Positions 25,552-34,774 of a DNA stretch of 64,000 nucleotides are shown piece by piece; positions within the stretch are counted from its first letter, which is position 1, and each line of letters begins with the position of its first letter. The DNA is from Streptomyces alfalfae (GTDB lineage Bacteria > Actinomycetota > Actinomycetes > Streptomycetales > Streptomycetaceae): the NCBI RefSeq assembly GCF_004127445.1, contig NZ_QEXM01000050.1, positions 124,001-188,000 of the forward strand, written 5' to 3'. The notes beneath the pieces are model-generated. The model had not been told where the DNA came from and did no database searches. It worked only from the letters and a program-made list of their open reading frames with translations. The translations under genes and the position numbers were made by a program.

Positions 25552-26643
25552 ATGACTGTTGAGACATCCGTTCCCTTCCGGGCCGGCCGCGAGGGCTATG
25601 CGAGCTTCCGCATCCCCGCCGTCGTCACCACCGCGTCCGGCGCCGTCCTCGCCTTCTGCGAGGGCCGCGTCGGCTCGCAGGAGGACTTCGGCGACATCGA
25701 CGTCGTCCTCAAGCGCTCCACCGACGGCGGGCGCACCTGGGGCCCGCTCCAGGCCGTCGGCCGGAACGGCGCCGACCTCGCCGGCAACCCCGCCCCCGTC
25801 GTCCTCGACACCGGCCGCGTCCTGCTCGTGCAGGTGCGGAACGCCGCCGCGGCCACCGAGGACGCCATCCGCCGCGGCGAAGTCTCCGCCGCCGCCGGAC
25901 GGCGCGTCTGGGTGCAGCACAGTGACGACGACGGCCTCACCTGGTCGGCCCCGCGCGAGATCACCGGCCAGGTGAAGAAGCCGAACTGGCGCTGGTACGC
26001 CACCACGCCGGGCCACGCCATCCAGCTCACCGAGGCCTCCGGCCACCCCGGCCGCGTCGTCGTCCCCGCCAACCACTCCCTGCCGCCCACCGGCACGGAC
26101 AACGGCACCGAGGGCAAGTACAACGGCGGCCACTGCCTGCTCAGCGACGACGCGGGCGCGACCTGGCGCATCGGCTACGTCGACGACAACACCAACGGCT
26201 ACATCAACGTCAACGAGACCACCGCCGCCGAACTCCCCGACGGCCGCCTCTACCTCAACACCCGCAACGACTCCCCGGCCCCCGGCAACCGCGCCGACGC
26301 CCACTCGCGGGACGGCGGCCAGACCCTCGTCAGACCGTTCCGCCCGCAGGCCTCCCTCACCGGCCCCGTCGTGGAGTGCAGCGTCCTTCAGCTCCGCGAC
26401 CCCGACGTCCTCCTCTTCTCCGGACCCGCCGACCCCGGCTTCCGGGCCCTGATGACCGTGCGCCGCAGCACCGACTCCGGCACCACCTGGCAGAGCGCCC
26501 ACACCGTCGACGGACTGCCCGCCGCCTACTCCGACCTCGTACGCCTCGACGCGGACACCGTCGGACTGCTCTACGAGACGGGGGACTTCGGCGCGTACGA
26601 GACGATCACGTTCCGGCGGATTCCGCTCGGGGAACTGACGTAA
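25552..26643 (+). CDS. Exo-alpha-sialidase (BNR/Asp-box), no signal peptide
   Basis: 363 aa. A six-bladed propeller sialidase: FRIPAV near residue 20 supplies the first Arg of the carboxylate-binding triad, and Asp boxes occur as STDGGRTW (near 56), SDDDGLTW (near 124), SDDAGATW (near 204), a degenerate SRDGGQT (near 250) and STDSGTTW (near 307). The GDIDVV after the first box fits the acid/base region. No signal peptide is seen, unlike most bacterial sialidases. The PHO-box-like repeat directly upstream suggests phosphate-dependent control. The substrate may be sialic acid or a related nonulosonate. Confidence 0.9.
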   Translation: MTVETSVPFRAGREGYASFRIPAVVTTASGAVLAFCEGRVGSQEDFGDIDVVLKRSTDGGRTWGPLQAVGRNGADLAGNPAPVVLDTGRVLLVQVRNAAAATEDAIRRGEVSAAAGRRVWVQHSDDDGLTWSAPREITGQVKKPNWRWYATTPGHAIQLTEASGHPGRVVVPANHSLPPTGTDNGTEGKYNGGHCLLSDDAGATWRIGYVDDNTNGYINVNETTAAELPDGRLYLNTRNDSPAPGNRADAHSRDGGQTLVRPFRPQASLTGPVVECSVLQLRDPDVLLFSGPADPGFRALMTVRRSTDSGTTWQSAHTVDGLPAAYSDLVRLDADTVGLLYETGDFGAYETITFRRIPLGELT

Positions 26644-26681
26644 CCCCGTGACCGGCCGTGACCGGTGAGTAAGGTCGCCCC

Positions 26682-27398
26682 ATGACCTCTACAGACAGTG
26701 CGCAGAACGCCCCCGCGAAGACCCCGGCCAAGGACCCCTGGGAGCTGCCCGACGTCTCCGGGCTGATCGTCGGTGTCCTCGGCGGCACCGGCGACCAGGG
26801 GCGCGGCCTCGCCTACCGGTTCGCCCGCGCCGGACAGAAGGTGATCATCGGCTCCCGCGCGGCGGACCGGGCGCGGACGGCCGCCGACGAGCTGGGCCTC
26901 GGAGTCGAGGGCGCCGAGAACGCGGAGTGCGCGCGGCGCAGCGACGTCGTGATCGTCGCCGTGCCGTGGGAGGGCCACGGCAAGACCCTCGAAGCGCTGC
27001 GCGAGGAGCTGAGCGGCAAGCTCGTCATCGACTGCGTGAACCCGCTCGGCTTCGACAAGCAGGGCGCCTACGCGCTCAAGCCCGAGGAGGGCAGCGCCGC
27101 CGAGCAGGCCGCCGCGCTGCTGCCGGACTCCCGCGTCACGGCCGCCTTCCACCACCTGTCGGCGGTGCTGCTCCAGAACCCCGACATCGAGGAGATCGAC
27201 ACCGACGTCATGGTGCTCGGCGAGAAGCGCGCCGACACCGACGTGGTGCAGGCGCTCGCCGCCCGCGTCCCCGGCATGCGCGGCGTCTTCGCCGGACGGC
27301 TGCGCAACGCCCACCAGGTCGAGTCCCTGGTCGCCAACCTGATCTCCGTCAACCGCCGCTACAAGGCGCACGCGGGGCTGCGGGTCACGGACGTGTAG
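26682..27398 (+). CDS. npdG: F420H2:NADP oxidoreductase (NPDG/FNO)
   Basis: 238 aa. The fold opens with the NADP loop VGVLGGTGDQGRGLAYRFA (in spaced blocks near residues 30-48) and an Arg-containing loop IIGSRAADRA, both typical of NADPH-dependent F420 reductases. IDCVNPLGF and FHHLSAVLL follow, as in the family. It transfers hydride between F420 and NADP. An N-terminal stretch of about 28 residues before the fold is dispensable-looking. A short hairpin follows the stop, so it is probably monocistronic. Confidence 0.92.
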   Translation: MTSTDSAQNAPAKTPAKDPWELPDVSGLIVGVLGGTGDQGRGLAYRFARAGQKVIIGSRAADRARTAADELGLGVEGAENAECARRSDVVIVAVPWEGHGKTLEALREELSGKLVIDCVNPLGFDKQGAYALKPEEGSAAEQAAALLPDSRVTAAFHHLSAVLLQNPDIEEIDTDVMVLGEKRADTDVVQALAARVPGMRGVFAGRLRNAHQVESLVANLISVNRRYKAHAGLRVTDV

Positions 27399-27399
27399 G

Positions 27400-27416
27400 A
27401 CGGGGCCGGTCCCCGT
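27400..27416 (+). terminator. Hairpin after npdG
   Basis: ACGGGG, a 5-nt loop and CCCCGT form a 6-bp stem that starts 2 nt after the npdG stop codon. It is a short but GC-rich terminator candidate. Confidence 0.5.
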
Positions 27417-27531
27417 GGGCGCGGGGTCGGCGCGGGGCCGTGCGGGGCGCGGGCGGGCATGGGGGACACTGGACGGGTACGTCCGCACCACGCCCAGGCG
27501 CCCGCGCCGCACCCGACAGGAGCCGACCCCC

Positions 27532-27729
27532 ATGCCCCGCCTCGCCCTCTACGCCCTCGTGGTCTGTGCGCTCGCCGTCACCGCGGCCGTGATCTCCTTC
27601 GCGCGGGGCAGCTGGCTCGGCGTCGTCTGGGTGCTGCTCGCGGGGCTCTCGTCGAACATGGCGTGGTTCTACCTGCGCCGGGCCAAGGCCGGCCGTGACG
27701 CGCAGCGGGCCGCGGGCGCCACCTCCTAG
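27532..27729 (+). CDS. Small membrane protein
   Basis: 65 aa. Two hydrophobic helices (residues about 4-20 and 27-45) with basic residues after the second (YLRRAKAGRDAQR) suggest a small double-spanning protein with its C-terminus in the cytoplasm. ATG at 27532 has AGGAG 9 nt upstream. The stop overlaps that of the convergent site-2 protease gene by 4 nt (27726-27729). Function unknown. Confidence 0.75.
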   Translation: MPRLALYALVVCALAVTAAVISFARGSWLGVVWVLLAGLSSNMAWFYLRRAKAGRDAQRAAGATS

Positions 27730-28529
27730 GAGGCCGGCCGCGGCGGCGCCTCCTGGGAACCCTCCCAGAACTGATACAGCTCCCGGCCCCAGTACGTGTC
27801 CCACTCCTCCACGCCGAGGGCCCCGAGGACCGCGTCGATCGCGTCGAAGAAGACGGCGTTGACGGACGGGATCCACAGGACGGCGAAGACCGCGAGAAGC
27901 CCGAACGGCGCGAACGGCTCCACCTGCCGCCGGATTCCGCGCGAGAGCCAGGGTTCGATCACGCCGTACCCGTCGAGGCCGGGGATGGGCAGGAAGTTCA
28001 GGATCGCGGCGGTCACCTGGAGGAGCGCGAGGAACGCGAGCGCGTAGCGGAACGCGTCGGGGACGCCGTCCAGCGCGTCCAGCCAGAACGGCGCCGTGCA
28101 GACCACGGCGAACGCCACGTTCGTCAGCGGGCCCGCCGCCGAGATCAGGCTGTGCCGCCAGCGGCCCCGGATGCGCCCGCGCTCGATGAAGACCGCGCCG
28201 CCCGGCAGGCCGATGCCGCCCATGATCACGAACAGCACGGGCAGCACGATGCTGAGCAGCGCGTGCGTGTACTTCAGCGGGTCGAGGGTGAGATAGCCCT
28301 TCGCGCCGATCGAGATGTCGCCGCTGTGCAGGGCCGTGCGGGCGTGCGCGTACTCGTGCAGGCAGAGCGAGACGATCCAGGCGGCCGTCACGAAGAGGAA
28401 GACGGCGAGCCCGGCATTGTCCGCGAATCCTGTCCAGGCGGCCCAGCCGGAGACCGCCGTGACGGCGGCGATCCCCAGGAAGACGGGGCTGATCCGCCGG
28501 TCACTGCTGCGGGCAGGTGCGGTGGTCAT
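27726..28529 (-). CDS. Site-2 protease family membrane metalloprotease (M50)
   Basis: 267 aa. The zinc site HEYAH (H58, E59, H62) lies in a membrane helix, and the third ligand is in FLPIPGLDGYG (an NPDG-type motif), also in a helix. About five to six hydrophobic segments are present. No PDZ domain is seen, which is the mini-S2P type. Such proteases cleave membrane-bound substrates within the bilayer, often anti-sigma factors; none is adjacent. The substrate is unknown. Confidence 0.9.
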   Translation of the reverse strand: MTTAPARSSDRRISPVFLGIAAVTAVSGWAAWTGFADNAGLAVFLFVTAAWIVSLCLHEYAHARTALHSGDISIGAKGYLTLDPLKYTHALLSIVLPVLFVIMGGIGLPGGAVFIERGRIRGRWRHSLISAAGPLTNVAFAVVCTAPFWLDALDGVPDAFRYALAFLALLQVTAAILNFLPIPGLDGYGVIEPWLSRGIRRQVEPFAPFGLLAVFAVLWIPSVNAVFFDAIDAVLGALGVEEWDTYWGRELYQFWEGSQEAPPRPAS

Positions 28530-28633
28530 GGGGCGGTGCTCCAGGGGTCTGACGGCCGGGCGAGCCCGACCGTACCGGCTCGTACGGCGAAAACGTCTCG
28601 CGCCGTGCGGCGAGTTCCGGGGAGCCTGGACCC

Positions 28634-29356
28634 ATGACGCGGAGCACGGTGTGGAAGGTGCTGTACGAGGACTGGCAGATGGAGTGCTGCGGCACTCCGT
28701 TCGCGGTGGGCGACGAGGTGGCGTGGCCGCTGCGGCTCGACGAGGAGTGCCGCGACCCGGCCTGGGCGGCCGACCTCAGCGACCTCGAAGGGCCGGTGGA
28801 GGCGCTGGCCGGTATCGAGGGGGACCGGTCCGACGGAGAGGACTTCGAGGCCGACGGCGGGGGTGACATCGAGGCCGAGGACGGGGGTGACTTCGCGCAC
28901 GATGCGGAGGACTTCGACGACGACGGGGAGGACTTCGAAGCCGAGGACGGGGGTGACGACGGGGGCGACTTCGAGGACGACGGGGAGGGCTTCGAGGACG
29001 GCGGAGAAGACTTCGAGGAGCCCTTCGAGCCCTCCGTCGTGCGGGACCGCGGCGTGACCGTCCCCTACGGCCGCCCCGAGCCGTGGCCCGAGCGGGCGCG
29101 GCTCACCGGGCTGCTCACCGTCGAGCGGCACGGCGACCGCCGGCCGGACACGGCCGGCCGGGTCCGCGCCATCCACGTCGTGACGCGACGGTTCGCCGAA
29201 ACCTCCGCGGACGCGTACGAGGTGGTGCCCGGCGAGCGCGAGCTGCGCCCCGTCGAGCAGTGCCCCAAGTGGTTCCGGTGGGAGGATTCGGCCCACCCGG
29301 GGAGCCGCCGCGGGGAGACGGGCGTCCTGGTGGAGCTGGAGGTCGCGGAGGTGTAG
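28634..29356 (+). CDS. DUF6578-like protein with an acidic repeat insertion
   Basis: 240 aa. The N-terminus (VWKVLYEDWQMECCGTPF, GDEVAW) and the C-terminal beta-rich part resemble DUF6578 proteins, of unknown function. Between them, residues about 66-132 are a run of tandem repeats built on GEDFEAEDGGD, with almost no basic residue. The DNA is repetitive too (28841-29025). The protein with its insertion is longer than I expect for the family. The insertion is in frame, so it is probably translated as a flexible acidic linker. Two adjacent Cys (18-19) are conserved-looking. Confidence 0.75.
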   Translation: MTRSTVWKVLYEDWQMECCGTPFAVGDEVAWPLRLDEECRDPAWAADLSDLEGPVEALAGIEGDRSDGEDFEADGGGDIEAEDGGDFAHDAEDFDDDGEDFEAEDGGDDGGDFEDDGEGFEDGGEDFEEPFEPSVVRDRGVTVPYGRPEPWPERARLTGLLTVERHGDRRPDTAGRVRAIHVVTRRFAETSADAYEVVPGERELRPVEQCPKWFRWEDSAHPGSRRGETGVLVELEVAEV

Positions 29357-29447
29357 AGGGCGAGGCGGCGGCAGGTACGGGGGAGGGCCGCGGGTGGGCG
29401 GACGGGTGCGTGACGGCGGCGCGGCGCGCGGAGGTGACAATGGGGCC

Positions 29448-32400
29448 GTGCGCTACCGGCTTCTCGGCTCCACCCAGGCCCTTGGCCCCGACGGTTCCCC
29501 CGTCGCGGTCGGCGGCCCCCGCCTGCGCGCCCTCCTGACGGTGCTCGCCCTGCGGGCGGGCCGCGCGGTGCCCGTCGCCGCCCTGGTCGACGAGGTCTGG
29601 GCCGCCGAGCCCCCCGCCGACGCGCCCGGCGCGCTGCAGGCGCTGGTCGGCAGGCTCCGCAGGGCGCTGGGCGCGGGCGTCATCGCCTCCGTGGACGGCG
29701 GGTACCGGCTCAGCGCGGACCCCGACGACGTGGACGTGTTCCGCTTCGAGCGGCTGGTGGGCGAGGGCGCGGGCGCGCTGGCCGACGGGGACGCGACGAA
29801 AGCGGCCGCGCTCCTGGACGACGCGCTCGCCCTGTGGGGCGGCGAACCCCTCGCCGATCTGCCCGACCGCACCGCGGAAGCCGCCCGCTGGAAGGCGCGG
29901 CGCCTCGACGCCCTGCGCACCCGGACCGCCGCCGCCCTCGCCCTGGGACGGGCGGAACAGGTGCTGCCCGAGCTGGGCGCGCTGTGCGACACCCATCCGC
30001 TCGACGAGCCGCTGCAGGCCCTGCGGCTGCGCGCGCTCAGGGACGCCGGACGCGCGGCGGAGGCACTGGCCGCGTACGACGGCGTGCGACGCCTCCTCGC
30101 GGACCGGCTCGGCACCGACCCGGGCCCCGAACTGCGCGCACTGCACGAGGAGTTGCTCCGCGGCCCCGGCCCGCCGCCGGACCGCGCACCCGAACCTCCC
30201 GGCACGGGACGGGACCCCCGGCGGCCCGGCACGGCCCGCGGCCCGCGGCGGCCCGGCAACCTCCGCGCCCGCCTGACCTCCTTCGTCGGACGCGAGGCCG
30301 ACATCGACGCGCTGCGGGGCGACCTCGCGCGGGCCCGGCTCGTCACGCTCCTCGGCCCCGGCGGGGCCGGGAAGACGCGGCTCTCGCAGGAAGCGGCCGA
30401 AGTCGTCGCGGAGAACCTGCCGGACGGCGTGTGGCTGGCCGAACTCGCCCCCGTCGAGGACCCCGCCGACGTACCCGAGACCCTGCTCACCGCGCTCGGC
30501 GCCCGCGAGACCGTGCTGCGCGGCGCCGGCGCCGAGGAGATGCGGGCCCTTTCCGAGCGGCACGGCGAGGACCCCGTGGTCCGCCTCGTCGAGCACTGCG
30601 CGGGGCGCCGCATGCTGATCATCCTGGACAACTGCGAGCACGTCGTCGAAGCCGCCGCCCGCCTCGCCGACGAACTCCTCGCCCGCTGTCCCGACCTGCG
30701 GATCCTCGCCACCAGCCGCGAACCCCTCGGCGTCCCCGGCGAATCGCTGCGCCCCGTCGAGCCGCTGCCCGAGCCGGTCGCGCTGCGCCTGCTCGCCGAG
30801 CGCGGCGCCGCCGCCAGCCCCGGGTTCACCGTCGACGACGACCCGGAGGCCGCCGCCGAGATCTGCCGGCGCCTCGACGGCCTCCCGCTCGCCATCGAGC
30901 TGGCCGCCGCACGCCTGCGGCTGCTCACCCCCCGGCAGATCGCCGACCGCCTCGACGACCGCTTCCGGCTCCTGACCAGCGGCGCCCGCACGGTCCTGCC
31001 CCGCCAGCAGACCCTGCGGGCGGTCGTCGACTGGTCGTGGGGACTGCTCGACGCCGCCGAGCGGACCGTGCTGCGCCGCCTCTCCGTCTTCGCCGGCGGC
31101 TGCGACCTGCCGGCCGCCGAGGCGGTCTGCGCCACGGCCGACGGCGCCTACGACGTCGCCGACGTGCTCGGCTCCCTCGTCGACAGGTCCCTCGTCGTCG
31201 CCGCCCCCTCACCCCTGTCCGACGCCGGCATGCGCTACCGCCTCCTGGAGACCGTCGCCGAGTACGCCGGCGAGCGGCTCGACGAGGCCGGCGACCGGAC
31301 CGGGGCCGAACGCGCCCACCTCACGCACTACCGCGAGGTGGCGAGGACCACCGACCCCGAACTGCGCGGGCACGGGCAGCACGCCGCCGTCGAACGCCTG
31401 GAGACCGAGTACGAGAACGTCCGCACCGCCCTGCGGCACGCCGTGGCCGCCGAGGACGAACAGGAGGCGCTCTGCCTCGTGCTCTCCCTCTCCTGGTACT
31501 GGCAGATCCGCGGCCTGCGCATGGAGACGCGCAACTGGTCCCGCGACGTCACCGCCCTCGGCCCCGACCCCTTCGCGCCGCCCCATGTCCCCGCGCCGCC
31601 CCTGTACGAGCCGTGCACGGCCGCCCCGCCGCCGATGCTCCCCGAAGTCCTGCGGGAGGCGCGCCGCGGGGCCCATCTGCTCCGGCTGTCCTGCATGGAC
31701 CTGGACATGGACGACTGGCAGACGCCGGAGGCCGAGGAGAAACTGCGCGGCATCAGGACGGTGTACCGCCCCGGCCTGCCGCAGACCTGCCGCACACCGG
31801 GCAACCTCTGGTTCTTCGCGGTGCTCCTCGGCGGCGACCCGGACCTGCTGCGCGTCACCCTCGACGAGACCGTCGCCGCCTGCCGCGTCCTCGGCTACCG
31901 GTGGGAGCTGGCCGCCGCCCTGCAGACCCGCGCCAACCTCCTCGCCAACCGCGGTGACTGGGCGGGCGACGCCCGGCGCGACGCGGACGAGGCGCTGCGG
32001 GGCTTCGAGGAGCTGGGGGACATGTGGGGCATCGCCGAGGCGCTCTCGGCGCGCGGCGAATCGCACGAGCAGCGGGGAGAGTTCGCCCTGGCCGCCGCGG
32101 ACTTCGAGGCCGCGGCCGAGTACTCCGCCCGGATCGGCGCCCAGGCGCAGGTCGCCGTCCTCAAGGCCCGCCTCGGCTCGGCCCTCATGGAGACGGAGGA
32201 TTTCGCGCGCGGCGAGGCGATGCTGCGGGAGATCCTGGACAACAGCGGCCGGACGATCACCGGCGAGGCGCTCCCCGCGGCCAGGCTCTTCCTCATCAGC
32301 GGCCTCGGGAGGGCCCGCCGGATCGCCGAGGCGCGCGAACAGCTCGCGCTGCTGCGCGATGAGTTCAGCCTGATCGGCTACGGGGTCTTCGACAGCTTCG

Positions 32401-32786
32401 TCCTCGGCATCGAGTCCTGGATAGCCACCCTCGACGGCCGGCCCGCGCAGGGGCTCGCCATGGCGGCCGAGGCCCTCGCGGGCAGCCGCGAGTCGCTGGC
32501 CCGGATCATCGCCCCGCAGGGCGCCGCCGTCCACCTGTGGATCGCCGCGTTCGCCATGGCGAGCCTGGACGACGGCGCCCGGGCCGAGGACGCCGCGCGT
32601 CTCCTGGCGGCCGCCGCACGGGAGCTGCCGCCGGGACACTCCTCCAACGCCACCGAGCGGGACATCCGCGGTTCCGCGGAACGCCTCGCCCGCGCGGCAC
32701 TGGGCACCGCGCGGTACGAGGCCGCGTACGCGGAGGGCGCCGGGCTGTCGGTGGAGGACGCCGTGGTCCTGTGCACCGGGCCGTAG
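29448..32786 (+). CDS. AfsR-like transcriptional regulator (BTAD, NB-ARC, TPR)
   Basis: 1112 aa. Order: winged helix OmpR/SARP DNA-binding domain (residues about 1-92), bacterial transcriptional activation domain (about 97-245), a Pro/Arg-rich linker, an NB-ARC-type ATPase with P-loop LLGPGGAGKTRL near residues 299-310 and ILDNCEH in the second strand, and a C-terminal TPR-like helical region (about 800-1080). This is the SARP-large/AfsR architecture; members activate antibiotic or secondary metabolic genes. GTG at 29448 follows GGAGGTGA. No biosynthetic genes adjoin it. The last codons start a tandem repeat. Confidence 0.92.
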   Translation: MRYRLLGSTQALGPDGSPVAVGGPRLRALLTVLALRAGRAVPVAALVDEVWAAEPPADAPGALQALVGRLRRALGAGVIASVDGGYRLSADPDDVDVFRFERLVGEGAGALADGDATKAAALLDDALALWGGEPLADLPDRTAEAARWKARRLDALRTRTAAALALGRAEQVLPELGALCDTHPLDEPLQALRLRALRDAGRAAEALAAYDGVRRLLADRLGTDPGPELRALHEELLRGPGPPPDRAPEPPGTGRDPRRPGTARGPRRPGNLRARLTSFVGREADIDALRGDLARARLVTLLGPGGAGKTRLSQEAAEVVAENLPDGVWLAELAPVEDPADVPETLLTALGARETVLRGAGAEEMRALSERHGEDPVVRLVEHCAGRRMLIILDNCEHVVEAAARLADELLARCPDLRILATSREPLGVPGESLRPVEPLPEPVALRLLAERGAAASPGFTVDDDPEAAAEICRRLDGLPLAIELAAARLRLLTPRQIADRLDDRFRLLTSGARTVLPRQQTLRAVVDWSWGLLDAAERTVLRRLSVFAGGCDLPAAEAVCATADGAYDVADVLGSLVDRSLVVAAPSPLSDAGMRYRLLETVAEYAGERLDEAGDRTGAERAHLTHYREVARTTDPELRGHGQHAAVERLETEYENVRTALRHAVAAEDEQEALCLVLSLSWYWQIRGLRMETRNWSRDVTALGPDPFAPPHVPAPPLYEPCTAAPPPMLPEVLREARRGAHLLRLSCMDLDMDDWQTPEAEEKLRGIRTVYRPGLPQTCRTPGNLWFFAVLLGGDPDLLRVTLDETVAACRVLGYRWELAAALQTRANLLANRGDWAGDARRDADEALRGFEELGDMWGIAEALSARGESHEQRGEFALAAADFEAAAEYSARIGAQAQVAVLKARLGSALMETEDFARGEAMLREILDNSGRTITGEALPAARLFLISGLGRARRIAEAREQLALLRDEFSLIGYGVFDSFVLGIESWIATLDGRPAQGLAMAAEALAGSRESLARIIAPQGAAVHLWIAAFAMASLDDGARAEDAARLLAAAARELPPGHSSNATERDIRGSAERLARAALGTARYEAAYAEGAGLSVEDAVVLCTGP

Positions 32787-32915
32787 ACCTGCGCACAGGG
32801 GCTGGTCCGGCGCACAGGGGCCAACCCTGGGCGCCGGGGCTGACCCCGTGCGCAGCCGTCCATGCTCCGTGCACAGGACCAGGGCTCCGCACCGGGGCGC
32901 AGCCACGGGGGCGCG
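32768..32915. repeat. Degenerate ~20-bp repeats starting at the AfsR-like gene tail
   Basis: About seven degenerate copies of a unit like CTGCGCACAGGGGCTGAC run from inside the last codons (with the stop at 32784-32786) into the spacer before the ABC permease. The copies vary in length by 1-3 nt. No frame is maintained across them. Confidence 0.55.
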
Positions 32916-32930
32916 CGGTGCGTGCCGGGG

Positions 32931-33758
32931 TCAGCTCTTGGTGCGGAACTTGTGGATCGCGATCGGCGCCATCACCAGCGTGAGCACCACCGACCAGCCG
33001 ACCGTCACCCACACGTCGTGCGCCACGGGGCCGCCGACCATCAGGCCGCGCGCGGAGTCCGCGAGCGAGGACAGCGGGTTGTAGTCCGTGAAGGCCTGGA
33101 GCCAGCCCGGCATGGACTGGGTCGGAGCGAAGATCGACGAGCCGAACTGCAGCGGCATCAGGACCAGGAAGCCCATCGCCTGCACCGACTGGGCGCTCTT
33201 CATGGTGACGCCGAGGACCAGGAAGATCCACATGATCGACGAGCCGAAGAGCGCCGACAGGGCCACGGCGGCGATCAGACCGCCCCAGTTCGTGATGTCG
33301 AAGCCGACCAGGACACCGACGATCATCATGATCGTCGTCGCGATGAGCATCCGCATCAGCTCGACCACGATCTTGGCGAAGAGGACCGAGCCCTGGCCGA
33401 TCGGCAGGGTGCGGAAGCGGTCCATGATGCCGGTCTGGAAGTCCTGGTTGAACCCCGTGCCGACCGCCATCGCGATGTTCATGCTCATCATCGCCATCAT
33501 GCCCGGCACCACGTACTGCACGTACTGGTCCTGACCGCCGCCGAGCGCCTGCCCGATGGAGCCGCCGAAGACGTACACGAACAGGAGCGTGAAGACGATC
33601 GGCATCAGGACCGCGTCGAACATCGACTCCGGGTCCTGGCGGATCCAGAGCAGGTTGCGGCGGACCAGCGCGCTGGTGTGGCGGACATGGCCGCGCAGGC
33701 CGATACGGGCGTCCGCGTCCCCCTTGGCGAGGGGCGGCGTGAGAGTGGTGGTGCTCAT
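32931..33758 (-). CDS. ABC transporter permease, DrrB-like
   Basis: 275 aa with six predicted membrane segments, the ABC-2 type. Segments near residues 40-60 and around the MAVGTGFNQDFQTGIMDRFRTLPIG block, which is the typical DrrB loop between segments, identify the family. It forms the channel of a drug/lipid exporter with the ATPase encoded just upstream; the genes overlap by 4 nt at 33755-33758, so they are cotranslated. The substrate is unknown, possibly daunorubicin-like drugs or a lipid. Confidence 0.93.
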   Translation of the reverse strand: MSTTTLTPPLAKGDADARIGLRGHVRHTSALVRRNLLWIRQDPESMFDAVLMPIVFTLLFVYVFGGSIGQALGGGQDQYVQYVVPGMMAMMSMNIAMAVGTGFNQDFQTGIMDRFRTLPIGQGSVLFAKIVVELMRMLIATTIMMIVGVLVGFDITNWGGLIAAVALSALFGSSIMWIFLVLGVTMKSAQSVQAMGFLVLMPLQFGSSIFAPTQSMPGWLQAFTDYNPLSSLADSARGLMVGGPVAHDVWVTVGWSVVLTLVMAPIAIHKFRTKS

Positions 33759-34774
33759 ACGGCGACCTCCTCCAGTTCGGGACGGACTTCCTGCGGTGCG
33801 CTGGCCTTCTGGCCGGTGATGGAGAGGAACACCTCGTCCAGGCTGGGCAGTTCGGTGCCTATCGAGCCGATCGTGATGCCGCGCGCGGTGACCGCGCCGA
33901 CCACCGCGGTCAGCTGCTCGTCGCTGAGGATCGGCACCAGGACCGTGCCGGTCTCGGTGTCCACCGTGGACGTGGCAATGCCGGTCAGGCCCAGGTCGTC
34001 CAGGGCGTCCGCCAGCGGGCTGAGCTCCAGCGGGTCGGCCGGGCGGATCCGCAGCGTCCGGCCGCCGACCTTGGCCTTGAGCTCCTCGATGCCGCCCTTG
34101 GCGATGACCTTGCCGCGGTCGATGACCGTCAGCTCGGAGGCCAGCTGCTCGGCCTCCTCCATGTACTGCGTGGTGAGCAGCACGGTCACGCCGTCGCCGA
34201 CCATGCGCTTGACCTCGGCCCACACCTCGTTGCGCGTGCGGGGGTCGAGGCCGGTCGTCGGCTCGTCCAGATAGAGCACGGCCGGGCTGCCGATCATCGA
34301 GGCGGCCAGGTCGAGGCGGCGGCGCATACCGCCGGAGTACGTGCTCGCGGGGCGCTTGGCCGCCTCGGTCAGGGAGAACCTTTCGAGCAGGCCGTCGGCC
34401 CGCGCCCTGGCCTCCTTGCGGGACAGGTCGAGCAGGCGCCCGATCATGTACAGGTTCTCGCGGCCGGAGAGCTTCTCGTCCACCGCCGCGTACTGCCCGG
34501 TGAGGCCGATCGCGCGGCGGAGCTGGCGGGGCTGCCTCACCACGTCGTAACCGGCGACGACGGCCGTGCCGGCGTCCGGTTTCACCAGGGTGGACAGGCA
34601 GCGTACGAGGGTGGTCTTGCCGGCGCCGTTCGGACCGAGCACGCCGAGGACGGTGCCCTCGCGTACGTCGACGTCCACGCCGTCCAGTGCCTTGGTCTCG
34701 CCGTAGTGCTTGACCAGTCCCCTTACGGTGACCGCGCTCCCTGCGCTGCCGGGGTTCTTGTCGATTCGTGTCAT
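33755..34774 (-). CDS. ABC transporter ATP-binding protein, DrrA-like
   Basis: 339 aa. Walker A GPNGAGKT (residues 47-54), signature YSGGMRRRLD near residue 149 and Walker B LYLDEPTTGLDP near residue 172, plus the C-terminal regulatory part common in DrrA (TELPSLDEVFLSITGQ). It energises export through the DrrB-like permease encoded downstream. Start ATG at 34774 follows the repeat-rich spacer, which might contain the promoter, though no clear one is visible. Confidence 0.95.
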   Translation of the reverse strand: MTRIDKNPGSAGSAVTVRGLVKHYGETKALDGVDVDVREGTVLGVLGPNGAGKTTLVRCLSTLVKPDAGTAVVAGYDVVRQPRQLRRAIGLTGQYAAVDEKLSGRENLYMIGRLLDLSRKEARARADGLLERFSLTEAAKRPASTYSGGMRRRLDLAASMIGSPAVLYLDEPTTGLDPRTRNEVWAEVKRMVGDGVTVLLTTQYMEEAEQLASELTVIDRGKVIAKGGIEELKAKVGGRTLRIRPADPLELSPLADALDDLGLTGIATSTVDTETGTVLVPILSDEQLTAVVGAVTARGITIGSIGTELPSLDEVFLSITGQKASAPQEVRPELEEVAV

